A stretch of 64,000 nt of DNA from Paguma larvata. Its lineage: Eukaryota > Chordata > Mammalia > Carnivora > Viverridae. Location: assembly GCA_030068075.1 (NCBI GenBank), contig CM057839.1, positions 51,178,960 through 51,242,959 on the forward strand. Reading direction: 5' to 3'. Numbering within the stretch: the stretch's first letter is position 1; every line of letters starts with the position of its first letter. This document shows, in pieces, positions 1 to 12,292 of the stretch. The translations under genes were made by a program, and so were the position numbers. The notes below the pieces were generated by a model. The model worked only from the letters and a program-made list of their open reading frames with translations, had not been told where the DNA came from and made no database searches.

Positions 1-1828
1 AGGTATAAAATGAATAAGATCTGAAGATACAATGTAAAATGTGATGACTATGGTATTATATAATTGATATTTGCTAAGAGAGTAGAACTTCAATGTTTTT
101 ATCACAAGAGAGAGAGGCAGAGACAGAAAGAAATACCTACAAATATTCAATACCTATATATATTCACATATAACGGATGTGTTCTTAAAAATCCTATAAA
201 ATAAAATTCCAGATGCCAAATACGTTTTCCACCAAATGCTCAACTATGAGTTTACAGATAGTGGGCTGGAGCTACTGGAGATGTTCGTAACTATAGTAGA
301 TCCTACCAAAAGCAAATGATGCTAGACCGCTAACTGGCTGCAGGGGTTAGGGTAGATGGGGAGAAGGCTAAGAAGTGTGTCATGGCTGCATTACTTGCCA
401 ACTCTTTTGATCAGCTTAATGTGTCCCCTTTGGCACTTTCCTGGTGAAATGAAAGCTGCTCTCTCTAAATTGATTCCCATGGGAGACACTGTGTAGCAGA
501 GAAACAAACATTTATTCACCAGGTGGGAGACAGGGAAGAGTTGATGGATTCAGGGAGGGTCATTAAGGATAAATATGGAGTCTCCTGTCTAAAGCAGCAC
601 AGAAAGAGGTTTGCTAAGATTAAAGAAACTGGCTGATGGAAGTAGCAGGTCAACCTCACTTTTGCTCACCTTCTCACCTATGTGAGAGCATGATGGACAT
701 CACTCCTCTCGTGTGCAGAGGCTGCTCACCCACAGCTACCTAAATCTGGGAGAGTTTAACCCCAATTGTAAATATCTGTGCACCCAACACTGGAGCACCT
801 AAACACATCAAGCAAATATTGCTGAATACAAAGGAAGAAATGGTAATACTATAATAGTAGGGACTTTAACACCCCACTTACATCAATAGATAGATCATAC
901 AGGCAGAAAATCAGCGAGGAAACTATCTTTGAATGACACATTAGACCAAATGAATTTAACAGATACATACAGAACATTCCATCCAAAAACAACAGATGAC
1001 ACATTCTTTTCAAGTACACATGTGACATTTTCCAGAACAGATCACATGTTAGCCCACAAAACAAGTCTCAATAAATGTAAGAAGACTGAAGTCTTTTCTG
1101 GCCACAATGGTATAAAATGAGAAATCAACAACAAGAAAAAAACTGGAAAAAAACACAAACACCTGGAGGCTAAACAATACTAAAAAAAACCAATGGGCCA
1201 ATGGAGAAATAAAAAAAATACATGGAGACAAGTAAAAATGAAAACACAATGGTCTAAAATTGTTGGGATTCTGCGAAAACAGTTCTAAAGAATATACAGC
1301 AATACAGATTTACCTCAAGAAACCAGAAAAAACTCAAACAATCTAACTTTAAACCTAAATGAACTAGAAAAAGAAGAACAAACAAACCCATAGTGAGTGG
1401 AAGGAAAGAAGTAATAAAGATCAGAGCAGAAATAAATGACATAGAGATAAAAATAAATAAGTAAAAATTGAAAACAAAAAATGAAACCAAGAGATGGTTC
1501 TTTGAAAAGATAAAATTGATAAACCCTTAGCCAAACTCATTCAGAAAAATAAAAAAAGAGAAAGGACCCAAATAAATAAAATCAGAAACAAGAAGAAAGA
1601 AATGGAAGAAATGGATAAATCGCTAGAGACATACAATCTTCCAAAACTGAATCAGGAAGAAACAGAAAATCTATACAGATAAATTACCAGTAACAAAATA
1701 GAACTGGTAATCAAAGAACAACCAAAAAATAAAAGCCAGGACTATAAGGATTCACAGGTCAATTCTACCAAACATTTACAGAAGAGTTAGTACCCATTCT
1801 TCCATCATTCTTCTCAAACTATTTCAAA

Positions 1829-1866
1829 AAAAAAAGAAGAAGAAGAAGAAGAAGAAGAAGAAGAGG
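1829..1866. repeat. (A)n(GAA)n simple repeat inside L1
   Basis: Poly-A followed by a run of GAA units ending 'gaggacgaagg'. It lies in the L1 ORF2 remnant and probably grew there. Confidence 0.85.
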
Positions 1867-3325
1867 ACGAAGGAAAGCTTCTAAATACATTCTATGACAT
1901 CAAAATTACCCTGATGCCAAAACCAGACAAAGATACCATAAAAAAGAAAACTACAGTCCAATATCCAACAAAACATTCACCAAGATCAAGTAGAATTTAT
2001 TCCAGGGATATAAGAATAGTTTAATATTTGCAAATCAATCCACGTGATACACCACATTAACAATAAGACGGAAAAAAATAATGACCACCTCATTAGATGC
2101 AGAAAAAGCATTTGACAAAGTACAATATCCATTCATGATAAAAACTCTAAACAAAGTAGATTGAAAGGGAACATATCTCAACATAATAAAGACCATATAT
2201 GAAAAACCCACAGCTAACAAACTCAATGGTGAAAAACTGAGAACTTTTCCTCTAAGATCAGGAACAAGACAAGATGTCCACTCTTGTTACTTTTATTCAA
2301 CATAGTACTGGAAGTTGAAGCCGCCACACTCAGACAAGTAAAAGAAATAAGCAGCATCCATATCAGTAAAGAAGAAGTTAAACTGTCACTATTTGTAGAT
2401 GAAATGATACTATACATAGAAAACCCTAAGGACTCTATCAAAGGACTATTAGAGCGATCAATGAATTCAGTAAAGGCGTAGGATACAAAATTAATGCCCA
2501 GAAATTGGTAGTGTTTCTATACACTAATAACAAATTAGCAGAAAGAGAAATTAAGGGAAAAAAACCTATTTACAATTGCACCAAAAAGAATAAAATACCT
2601 AGGAATAAACTTAACCAGGAAGTAAAAGACCTGTACCTTGAAAACTGGTAAAGGAAATTGATGATAACACAAATGGAAAGACATTCCATGCTGTTCTTGG
2701 ATTGAAAGAATATTGTTAAAATTAAATTATCCATGCTACCCACAGCAATCTACAGATTTAATGCAAACAGTATCAAAATACCAACTGCATTTTTCACAGG
2801 ACTAGAACAAATAATACTAAAATTTTTATGGAACCACAAAAGACCCCAAAAAGCCAAAGCTATCTTGAGAAAGAAGAGCAAGGCTGGAAATATCACAGTT
2901 TTTAAGATATATTACAGGTTTTAAGACATGTTACAAACCTGTAGTAATCAAAACAGTGTGGTATTGGCACAAAAACAACACACAGATCAGTGTAACAGAA
3001 TTAAGAGCCCAGAAATAAACCACATCTATAGGTTCAATTAATCTATGACAAAGGAGGCAAGAATATACAGTAGGGAAAAGTCTCTTTAATAAATGTGGAC
3101 AATTACAAGCAAAAGAATGAAACTTTCTTAGACTGTACATAAAAATAAACTTGAAATGGATTAAAGACCTAAATGTGAGGCCTGAAATCATAAAAATCCT
3201 AGAAGAGAAACAAGCAATAATTTCTCTGACAGCAGCCCTAGCAACATTTTCCCTAGATATGTCTCCTAAAGCAAGAAAAACAAAAGCAAAAATAAACTAT
3301 TGGGACTAGATCAAAATAAAAAACT

Positions 3326-3361
3326 TTTTTTAATTAATTTTTTTAATGTTTATTTATTTTT

Positions 3362-3408
<47 letters not shown>

Positions 3409-3577
3409 TGTGAACGGGGAAGCGGCAGAGAGGAAGGGAGACACAGAATCTGAAGCAGGCTCCAGGATCTGAGCTGTCAGCATAGAGATGGATGCTGGGC
3501 TCAAACTCATGAACTACAAGATTATAACCTGAGCCAAAGTAGGATGCTTATAACTGACTGAGCCACCCAGGCGCCCC
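3326..3577 (-). mobile_element. Felid CAN SINE, reverse, inserted in L1
   Basis: T-rich tail, 'tgtttatttatttttgagag', an extended (GA)n, and head complement 'cacccaggcgcccc'. Flanked by near-identical 'aaaataaaaaac/gc' copies, the target-site duplication. It interrupts the older L1. Confidence 0.93.
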
Positions 3578-4102
3578 AAAATAAAAAGCTTTTGCATAGC
3601 GAAGGAAACAATCAAAAAAATGCAAAGGCAACCTACTGAATGGGAAAAGATATTTGCAAATGATATATCTGATAAAGGGTTAATATCCAAAACACATAAA
3701 GAACTGATATAATTCCATGCCAAAAAGGCCTCAAATAATCTAAGGAAAAAAAAGGCAGAGAACCCGAACAGACATTTTTTCAAGAAGACATACAGATAGC
3801 AGACACATAAAAAGATGCTCAACATCACTCATCATCAGGGAAATGCAAATCAAAATCACAATGAGATATCACCTTACAGCTAAAATCAAAAAGACAAGAA
3901 ATAACCAGCATTCCTAAGGATATGGAGAAAAGGAAATCCTCATGCACTTTTGGCAGGAATGTGGGAAATTGGTGCAGCCACTGTCAGAAACAGTATGGAG
4001 GTGCCCCAAAAAATTAAAAATAGAAATACCATACTATCCAATCATTCCACTACGGGGTATTTACCCATAGAAAATGAAAACACTAATTCAAAAGAAATAT
4101 GT

Positions 4103-4304
4103 GGGGCGCCTGGATGGCTCAGTCAGTTGAGCATCCGACTCTTGGTTTTGGCTCAAGGCATGATCTCATGGTTCGTGAGTTTGAGTCCTGTGTTGGGCTC
4201 TGTGCTGGCAACGTGAAGCCTCTTGAGATCCTCTTTCTCCCTCTCTCTGCCCCTCCCCTGTTCACACACTCTCTCTCTCTCAAAATAAAGAAATTATTTT
4301 AAAA
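4103..4304 (+). mobile_element. Felid CAN SINE, forward, inserted in L1
   Basis: Starts GGGGCGCCTGGATGGCTCAG and ends with CT repeats and 'caaaataaag'. It splits the L1 3' region, which resumes at about 4305 ('atctattcacccct'). Confidence 0.93.
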
Positions 4305-7064
4305 AGATCTATTCACCCCTACACTTACTGCAGTATTTACAATTACCAATTATTTATAATTGCCAAGATGTGGAAGCAAACTGTATCCATCAGTAAAGAG
4401 ATGAACGGATAAAGAAGGTGTGATGGTCTGTGCACACGCTCACACACACACACACACACGCTCACAATAGACTATTACACAGCCATAAAGAAGGGTAGAT
4501 TTTTGCCACTTGCTACAACATGAATGGACCTAAATGGTATTATACTAAGTGAAATAAGTCAGACTGAGAAAGATAAATACCTTATAATGTCATTCATATG
4601 TGGACTCTTAAAAAAAAAAAAAAACCTGCAAAATGCAGAATTAGACCTGTGTACACAGAGAACAAACTGATGCTTGTCAGGGGGGTAGCAGAGCTGGCCA
4701 AAATGCATGAATGGGAGTAAGAAACACAGGCTGCCAGTTATGGAAAGAATAAGTCACAAGAATAAAAGGCACAGCATAGGGAATACAGCCAATGATACTG
4801 TAAGAGCACTGTGTGGTGACAGATGGTAGCTAAACACTTGTGTTGAATACAGCATAACACACAGAGAAGTTGAGTCACTATGTTGTACACCTGAAACTAA
4901 TATAATATTGTGTGTCAATTATACTCAAATAAAAAATTTAAAAAGAAAAAAAAGATTACCTCAAGACTCTAATCAAAATTACTGTAAAGTACATTTAAAA
5001 CCAAAGTACTGGCTAACAGAGATGGTCGAGTATAACAATGTGTTCTTGCCAAAAGTACTGGACTTCATTACACAGTGTCCTTAAATCTGGCGCCATGCCA
5101 CAGAGAGTCCCCAAATTTGAAATTCCTTCCCTCTTCGAGTTTACAGATTCCATGTTTTGGGATCACCAAGGATGGTAAATGAAATACCTTCCAGACTAAA
5201 GTTCCTTATTTGGTAGGTTTCCATGGTCACTTGTTTTCCTCCTTGGGCTAATGGATTTGGTTTTATTGTAGTGTTTGTTATTATACACATGCCCAAAAGC
5301 CTCCTAGTGTGTTTTTAGAAATCTAATAAATACCTCATGATAACTAAATTTCTTAAGATAACACAAAAGATTTTGCCCATTACTTAAGAAGTACATGGTT
5401 TCAATTAAAAAAGGGGTCTAGTATAGAGTTTTAAAAATTATAAAAGATTTGAATATCAAATTTGGATACTTTCAAAAAAACAAATTTAAAACCTATTGTC
5501 TTTTAAATGGCAAATTTGTGTAACATAAGGCTGTCTCTTCAAAATGAACCTTTATAATTGCCCAGTTAACCTTTAAGCCAGTTAACCTTTAACCGCACTT
5601 TGCATTTTTACAGTATAAAGTTTAAAAGATTATAAGTTAAACCAGCAAATATCTATCCAGCCTTTTCAACACATTAACTTTGTGCTGTATCCTGTCATCT
5701 ACACACTCCAAGTAGCTCTAGTTGCAAGCTTAAGGTAAAACGGTGCGTCACTACACTCAACTTGCGACTACGTCTCTGTCAAAATGAGAGCCTGAGGTAT
5801 ATTTCATAAAGTTTCAGTTATAAAAATAACACACTGTTGAGATGACAACCATTAATCTTTTGAAATTCCTCCATTCCATTATGTTGTTTTTAAAAAGCTG
5901 GCAAGTGGAAAAACAGACCGATACTGAAAACCAAACTGATGTGACTAGAATACTAGCATGCTAAAGCCAATCAGGCTAATGTGAAAGAAAGCATTCCAAA
6001 TAAAAACAGATGGTCATGGAGGGCCGCGGCCCAGTTCCCTGTTATCTCAGAGCGAGCCTCATTGTCTGCTGCTTATTGTTTTTAAAGATGTACGATCTAG
6101 CAGACAAAAAAAAAAAAAAAAAAGGCTTGAAAATTAACAAGCTAGAAGCCATTGTATAAGCTTGGCCAATTTGAGGTATAAAAACTCTGGCTCTTAATCT
6201 TTCTCATCCTTAATTTTGAAAGTCAGGAAATTCCACTTCACTGGCATATTTTAGAGTAACTAGTCAGTTAACTTTTGGTAAATAACTTTGACCACTTCAA
6301 AGAGGCTGTAAAAAGAGATTATTAAATTATCACAAAACTTTATTTTGGAAAAACACTGGAAATACATAGAAAATTATAACTCTAGAACTGAAATGAGTTT
6401 GTCTCAAAATAGAGTCTCCTGCTTTATCCTGTAAGAACTTAATCTCAGAAATCAGGAGTCGATCTAAATGATTCTCTTTTTCTACATTACAGAACACTAT
6501 AAATAGAGAAGCTCTGAAATGTTTTTATGAGAATGAGAACAATGTCTGAAGAATCACACCTATCCCTGACATAGATAAAAATTAAAGTCATTCTACTTAA
6601 ATATTTTTAGATTTCCCTAGCCTCTAAGATGGTGCATATTTAACTGAGTATCTTCTTCATGCCAAACACCGTGCTGGGGTCCTAGCCCACCGGCTCTCAG
6701 TTCTGTTGGGCCCAATACGCCTGCCTATTTTATAAACAATACTTTGTAACATTTGCTTTATAAGCCTGAACAAATCCATAGGTAATACCATGCACTTACA
6801 CACCTAATTTCAAATAAAAATATAGGATAATGCCTAAACTTTAGTACAGGGAAAGTAGCTTGTTATAAAATAGCACATAACTTCAACAGATATATGGACA
6901 CAACTATACCAAAAAACATAATGATAAGTCAGATGTTTGCAGCTACGGAGAGAAACACTATGGATGTGAAAACCATATAGGTCAGCGCAGATGTGCTATA
7001 TTTGTAACTCAAATACCATGAAGGGCGATGCTTTCAGTGGTGATCTTCTAAAATGGTCAGTGTG

Positions 7065-7385
7065 GTAGGCAGAATAATGCCTCCATACAAAGATGTCCAG
7101 GGGCCTGTAAATATGTTACTTTGCATGACAAAAGGAACTTTGCAGATGTGACTAAATTAAGGAGCTCTAGAGGGGGAGATTATCCTGGATTACCCATGTG
7201 GGCCCAATTTTATATCCTTAAAGCTGCAGGACCTTTCCCAGCTGTGGGCAGAGAGAGGGCAGCATGAGGACTCAGCGCTCCCCTGCCGGTTCTGAAACAT
7301 AAGGAGCTCTGGGCAAGGACTGGAGAGAGTTCAATCTAGAAGCTGAAAGAGGCAGGGGTAAATTCCTCCGTAACCTGGGTATAAT
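7065..7385 (-). mobile_element. MLT1-like MaLR LTR fragment, reverse
   Basis: Contains 'gtggtaggcagaataatg', 'ggaactttgcagatgtgact', 'gggagattatcctggatta' and 'gtgggcccaat', the reverse complement of the 3' half of MLT1 LTRs. The far end is diverged and incomplete. It is a solo LTR remnant of an endogenous retrovirus-like element, without internal genes. Confidence 0.8.
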
Positions 7386-7429
7386 GAAAGACCTTCTAAA
7401 ATCTAGATGTAACAAGACAAAATATTAAC

Positions 7430-8130
7430 AAATTTAACTAGAAAACAATCATTTTTAAATTTTATGAGGCACAAAAATAGTTTATTCATACATAAAGCCA
7501 AAGGACGACTGACAAGCTGAGAGAAAATATGTGCAGCATACATCAGAGACCAAAAGCAAAATGGCTCTACATTATAAACTCAAAAACTGAAGGGAAAAAA
7601 AGGCCAGAAACTCAATATAAAAATGGGCAAAAAAATGAATAATTTAGTAAGAAAAGACATGATATAATGATATAACGACCCTTCAAAATAGAAACAATTT
7701 TCAATTCTCTTACAATATAAGAAATGCAAATTAAAACTACTCCTTAGATACCATTTCTAAGTATCAAATTGGCAAATGTTAAAAAGCTTGGTAGCCCTGT
7801 CTGTTGACATTGTTGACGGGAATACAAAATGATATAATCTTTATAGAGGAAAATTCGGCAATTTCTAACAAAACTACACATGCATTTATCTAGTGACCTC
7901 GCAGTCCCACTTCCAGGAATTAATCCTGAAGATATACTTCTAACAACATAAAAACACATATGCACAAGGTTATTCATTGCAACTTCATGCATAATTATAA
8001 AATATTGGAGTAAAACCAATTGTCCATATTTAGGAGATTGGTTGGATAAACTCTGGTATGTCCATATGAGGATATTAATAATATGCAAATATAAGCAAAG
8101 AATGAGGAAGATCACTATGAAAAGGGAAAG
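7430..8130 (+). mobile_element. Ancient L1 3' end (L1ME/L1MC-type)
   Basis: Degraded text of the L1 3' part: 'caaattaaaactactccttagatacc', 'cacttccaggaattaatcc', 'ttcattgcaac...ttataaaatattgga', 'ggttggataaactctggtatgtcca'. No reading frame survives. Confidence 0.75.
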
Positions 8131-8194
8131 GCAAAAACTCAGTTTACAATTTCTGTTAGAAAATTCATAGAGGACATAAAATTTGCAAGCCTCA

Positions 8195-8320
8195 CTTTTT
8201 CATCTCAACATCTATTATGCGCCCATGAAGGGAACAGAGAGTTAAACAGCACATTGTCCCTGCCTCCAAGGAGTTCGCAAGTGATAGGAGAGACAAATAG
8301 CTAAATTCCATCAATTCCAA
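8195..8320 (-). repeat. Possible L2 fragment, reverse
   Basis: 'cattgtccctgcctccaaggagttcgcaagtgataggagagacaaat' resembles the reverse complement of the L2 3' region. Short and diverged. Confidence 0.45.
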
Positions 8321-9107
8321 AATACACACATGTTACATCTATGAAATCAGGATACACCTTCAGTGGACAGAATCTTACAACTGCTGGCCAGCCAATTCAG
8401 ACAACTCTGACCATGTCTGAATCTGGCTTGGTATATTTTCTTGTAGCAAAAAGGGATAACTATAACCCATTTATGTTTTAGTCAACAAATTAAAGACCAC
8501 TTGGGAGAAGGAGAGAAGTCACACAGCTTTTGCCTTAAAACATTTCTGTCAACACCTTCTGTTAAAATCAAGAAAGTACCAGTATCGAAACCTGAATGGC
8601 TATCAGTAGCTTGGAAGAATATCCTGGAAACAACAGAAGAGCACTCTGTTGTTGACAAAGCATACGGGATGCGGACAGTAGTATGTGGAGTGACATGAAC
8701 ATCTACAGCTAAACCAAAAAGAGTCGTACTCTGAAGGTAAAGAAGTTTTAGAAATGCTTCAACCATTTATCCCTTCTGTATTTTCTTTTTTCTGCATGCA
8801 CAAGAGATAGATAATCTAAATTAAATCTGAAAGAGTTCTTTCATTAAGAATAAAATCAAACTGCTAACTGATAGTCTTATGTCATAATTTAATTTTCTGC
8901 ACTACTTTCTTAGTGGAACACAAAATAATGGCATGTCTTATAATTGATGGCATCTTGGGCTTAATGAAATACAGTAATTATTACAGGACAGAGCCATAAG
9001 TGCTATTCAAAAGGACATTTAATGGCCAGTGAAACAAAGGAGTACATATAAATCAAACTGGGGACTTAACAGAAAATGCAGAGATGGCAGCAGTGGAGCT
9101 AAGTTTT

Positions 9108-9323
9108 TTTTCTTTACTTTTTTTTTAATATTTACTTATTTTTGAGAGAAAGAGAGAGAAATTGAGCAAGCGGGGGAGGGTAATGAAAGAGGGAGACACA
9201 GAATCCGAAGCAGGCTCCAAGCTCTAAGCTGTCAGCCTGACGCAGGGCTCGAACTCACAAACTATGAGGTCATGACCTGAGCTGAAGTTGGACCCTTAAG
9301 TGACTGAGCCACCCAGGCGCCCC
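9108..9323 (-). mobile_element. Felid CAN SINE, reverse
   Basis: T tail and 'ttacttatttttgagag' through to 'cacccaggcgcccc'. Perfect 13-bp target duplication 'ggagctaagtttt' at 9095-9107 and 9325-9337. Confidence 0.95.
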
Positions 9324-9559
9324 AGGAGCTAAGTTTTGAAGAGCAAGCAAAGTGGTCCTCAGGAGAAAGAGGTTCATAGACCATGAATGGTACAAGAAGG
9401 CCTGGCTGTCTAACACATCGAGTCATGCTGAGGAGACCACAAATCATTCTTTATGGTTGGAGTTTAAAGGTGAATGTTAGCTGTATGGGTTGAAGCCTCA
9501 AACTTGGCTAAGAGAGGCCTGGAGGGGCCCAACAAAAAAAAGGACTGTGCTAAGCATCA

Positions 9560-9745
9560 GAATTTGAATATTATCTTACAAACTGCGTGAAGCGATTCAA
9601 AGGCTAAAAGCAGGGGGCAAATCAGAAAGAACAAAATTCAGGCTAGAAGGATGGATTGGGAAAAACCCAGGCTGGAAACAGGTAGAAAGTCTAGGAGGCC
9701 TGATAAGTGAGATGAGAAGGGCTGAGCACCAGAAGTAAAGCTACT
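9560..9745 (-). repeat. Possible L2 fragment, reverse
   Basis: 'gcgattcaaaggctaaaagcagggggcaaatcag' resembles 'gagggttttaagcaggggagtgac' of reverse L2. Weak. Confidence 0.4.
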
Positions 9746-9794
9746 GTAGCAGGAACACAGAGAAGTACTCACATAAACACCAATAAAAATGTGT

Positions 9795-10106
9795 TAAGGT
9801 TCTCAGCAATTAAAAAGAACAAACTACTGATACATGCAACAATGTGGATGAATCTGAAATGCATTATGTAAGTGAAAGAAACCAGACTTAAAAGGCTATT
9901 TAAATCCATTTATACACCATTCTGGAAAAGGCAAAACAGGGATAGAAAACAGATCAGTGGCTGCCAGTGGCAGGGAGGGGGTGACTACAAAGAGGCACAA
10001 GGGAATTTTCTGAGCTGATGGAAATGTCCTATTATCTCAATTGTGGTAGTGGTTATACAACCGAAATGTGTTTGTCAAAATTGACTGAATTTTAGTTCAG
10101 TAAAAT
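9795..10106 (+). mobile_element. L1 3' UTR fragment
   Basis: 'caacaatgtggatgaatctgaaatgcatta', 'agtgaaagaaaccagac', 'cagatcagtggctgccagtgg' and 'gtggtagtggttatacaac' are the familiar order of an L1M 3' end. A SINE follows immediately. Confidence 0.8.
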
Positions 10107-10331
10107 TGGCTCAACTGGGCGGCTCAGTTGGTTAAGTGTCAGACTCCTGATTTAGGCTCAGCTCATGATCTCAGGGTTCAGGGGATCAAGCTCCACATTG
10201 AGCTCAATGTTGATGGTGAAGGGCCTGCTTGGGATTCTCTCTCTCCTTTTCTCTCTGCCCCTCTCCAGCTTGCACGCATTTGTGCACGCGTTCTCTCTCT
10301 CAAAATAAATAAATAAATGAACACTTAAAAA
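10107..10331 (+). mobile_element. Felid CAN SINE, forward, diverged
   Basis: Head altered to 'ggctcaactgggcggctcag'. The body 'ctcatgatctcagggttca', the CT-rich segment and 'caaaataaataaataaatga' are recognisable. Confidence 0.88.
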
Positions 10332-10334
10332 ATG

Positions 10335-10500
10335 TGATGAGGTGGATCACAGCCACACTCATTCATTCACATATTGCCAATGTCTGCTTTTCCACTCCAA
10401 TAGTAGAGTCAGGTTGTTTCAACAGGGTTCATCCACATGGTCCACAAAGACCAAAATATTATGATCCAGCCCTGAAAAAAGAGTTTATCAACCCTGTTAT
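10335..10500 (-). mobile_element. hAT-Charlie-type DNA transposon fragment
   Basis: 'tgccaatgtctgcttttccactccaatagtagagtcag', 'gtccacaaagaccaaaatatt' and 'gatccagccctgaaaaaagagtttatcaaccctg' read as the reverse of the common 'cagcaaactttttctgtaaagggcc' elements. The family name is not certain. Confidence 0.65.
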
Positions 10501-10812
10501 CGAGTATTATCAGCTATTTGTTTGGTTCTCATTCCGAAACAAAAACAAAACCTTAATTGTCCATAAAAGGAAAAGGAATACAGTAACAGAATGTGCATAA
10601 ACGCTTTATTCAAACTAACTGGAGGATAGAAATGAGTTGTTTTCTAAATAGATCCTGAATTAAATCTCCAAAAGGAAAGAGTATATTTTCAGTTCTAAAT
10701 AATAGCCACAGATTTTTTTTTATAAATGTTCACAAAACCCTCGTGTTATAATCCCCACATCTTCCAATTCAACCTACTGTTTAAATTATATATTTGTTGG
10801 ATATTTTTTCTT

Positions 10813-11012
10813 TTTTATTTCTTTTTAAGTTTATTTATTTATTTTTGAGAGAGAGACAGAGCAAGTGGGGGAAAGGCAGAGAGAGAGGGAGACAGAATCC
10901 CAAGAAGGCTCTGCACTGTCAGCACAGAGCCGGATGTAGGGCTCAATCTCATGAACTGTGAGCCAAAGTCAAGAGTCAGACACTTAACTGACTGAGCCAC
11001 CCAGGAGCCCCA
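10813..11012 (-). mobile_element. Felid CAN SINE, reverse
   Basis: 'gtttatttatttatttttgagag' to 'cacccaggagcccc', flanked by the perfect duplication 'atattttttctt' (10801-10812 and 11013-11024). Confidence 0.95.
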
Positions 11013-12063
11013 ATATTTTTTCTTCTGAAAGTGCATGAGACTGGCTTTTATTTAAGTAATTAGCTACACTCTATGAAACTGCTTCTTTATATAACTTCTG
11101 CATGAAACAAATAGCTTTTCCATGTATTTGAAGTGTGAAGTGTGCATTCAAATAATTAGAGACGTTATCACTTCTTTTAAGCTACAAAATATGGATAACA
11201 AAGCTTGTGGCATTTTTACATAAAAATCAAGCACAGGCACTATGTGAAAATTTTAAAAATCTGGTAAGGAAAAAATTATGCCAACTACCTAAAAATGATT
11301 TTGATAAATATAAGTTTTATTCATTTCATTATTAATTTTTAAAATGAAGAAATGTAATAGTGTTAGTACACATAAGCAATAATCACAATGATGATTTTAA
11401 AATTAGTTGAGCGTAAACCTGAATAACCTTTTCCAATAATGATGACACGTTACAGAGTCATCTATACTCTCTTGGTTCTAATAAAGTATATTTGTGAAGC
11501 AACTTGTTGGAGTAAGGTTTAGTTTGTGGCTTTATAATTTCATTTGTAAAATTCCCTGTGTGTGCAATTGTCACATGCTTATGCTTATTAGTACCCTGAT
11601 GAAATTTACTGAGGTAACTATTCCATACAATGTATAATATTTATAATTTTACAATTATAAATAACATTATAATGCATATAACTTATCTATGATTTACGAC
11701 AAAGAACATTATGGTTATTGGTCCCCCTAGCATGACTCTTGATATTATAGGCAAGAAATATGAAATCATATTTAATAAAATTGTCCCTTCAAATTAGAAG
11801 GAACATTTTATTCTGCTAACTTTTAAAATTTTATAATTTCACTAAATTTGATACTTTGATGAACTACAATAAATTTTAAAGCACATTCTCCACAAACTCA
11901 AAAAGGAGTTTCAAGGAGAAACTGAAGAAGACATGAGACAGGAGCCTTGGTAAGCCTGGGACGTGAAAAGGATTGCTCAAGTCAACAATTTTAAAGTTCT
12001 TACGTGATGATGACATACATTGTTCTTTGAAACTAAATTTTATAATATAAGAAATTTAAAGAA

Positions 12064-12292
12064 GGGGCACCTGGGTGGCTCAGTCGGTTAAGCGTCTGAC
12101 TTCGGCTCAGGTCATGATCTCGCAGTTTCTGAGTTCGCAGTTTCTGAGTTCGAGCCCCGGGTCGGGCTCTGTGCTGACAGCTCAGAGCCTGTAGCCTCCT
12201 TCAGATTCTGTGTCTCCACCTCTCTCTGCCCCTCCCACACTCATGTTCTGTCTCTGTCTCTAAATAATAAATAAAAATGTTAAGGAAAAGAA
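12064..12292 (+). mobile_element. Felid CAN SINE, forward, with internal 15-bp duplication
   Basis: Head 'ggggcacctgggtggctcag', tail 'taaataataaataaaa', target duplication 'aagaaatttaaag' (12049-12061 and 12293-12305). A 15-bp unit is repeated at 12121-12135 and 12136-12150. Confidence 0.94.

Larger units (their letters stand above)
752..4950 (+). mobile_element. L1 (mammalian L1MA-like), 5'-truncated, broken ORF2 and 3' UTR
   Basis: The sequence follows the order of an old L1: endonuclease part of ORF2 (about 840-1110), reverse-transcriptase region including the 'ggttctttgaaaagataaa' stretch near 1495, an FxDD-type region read as FVDEM near 2395, the ORF2 C-terminal part, then the 3' end ('tgaaatgagcc'-like, 'tgtacacctgaaactaatat') and a tail at 4920-4950. 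Many stops and frameshifts break ORF2, and no ORF1 is present. Two SINEs interrupt it (3326-3577 and 4103-4304), and a (CA)n run sits at 4437-4460. Confidence 0.88.

Noticed and set aside
2284..2924. Open frames 2284-2481 and 2733-2924 resembling reverse transcriptase
   Set aside because: They are pieces of a single L1 ORF2 broken by many stops and frameshifts; no intact element remains.
8482..8766. Overlapping open frames on both strands (65 and 94 codons)
   Set aside because: Neither product resembles a known family, no splice sites or promoter fit, and such lengths are expected by chance in 64 kb.
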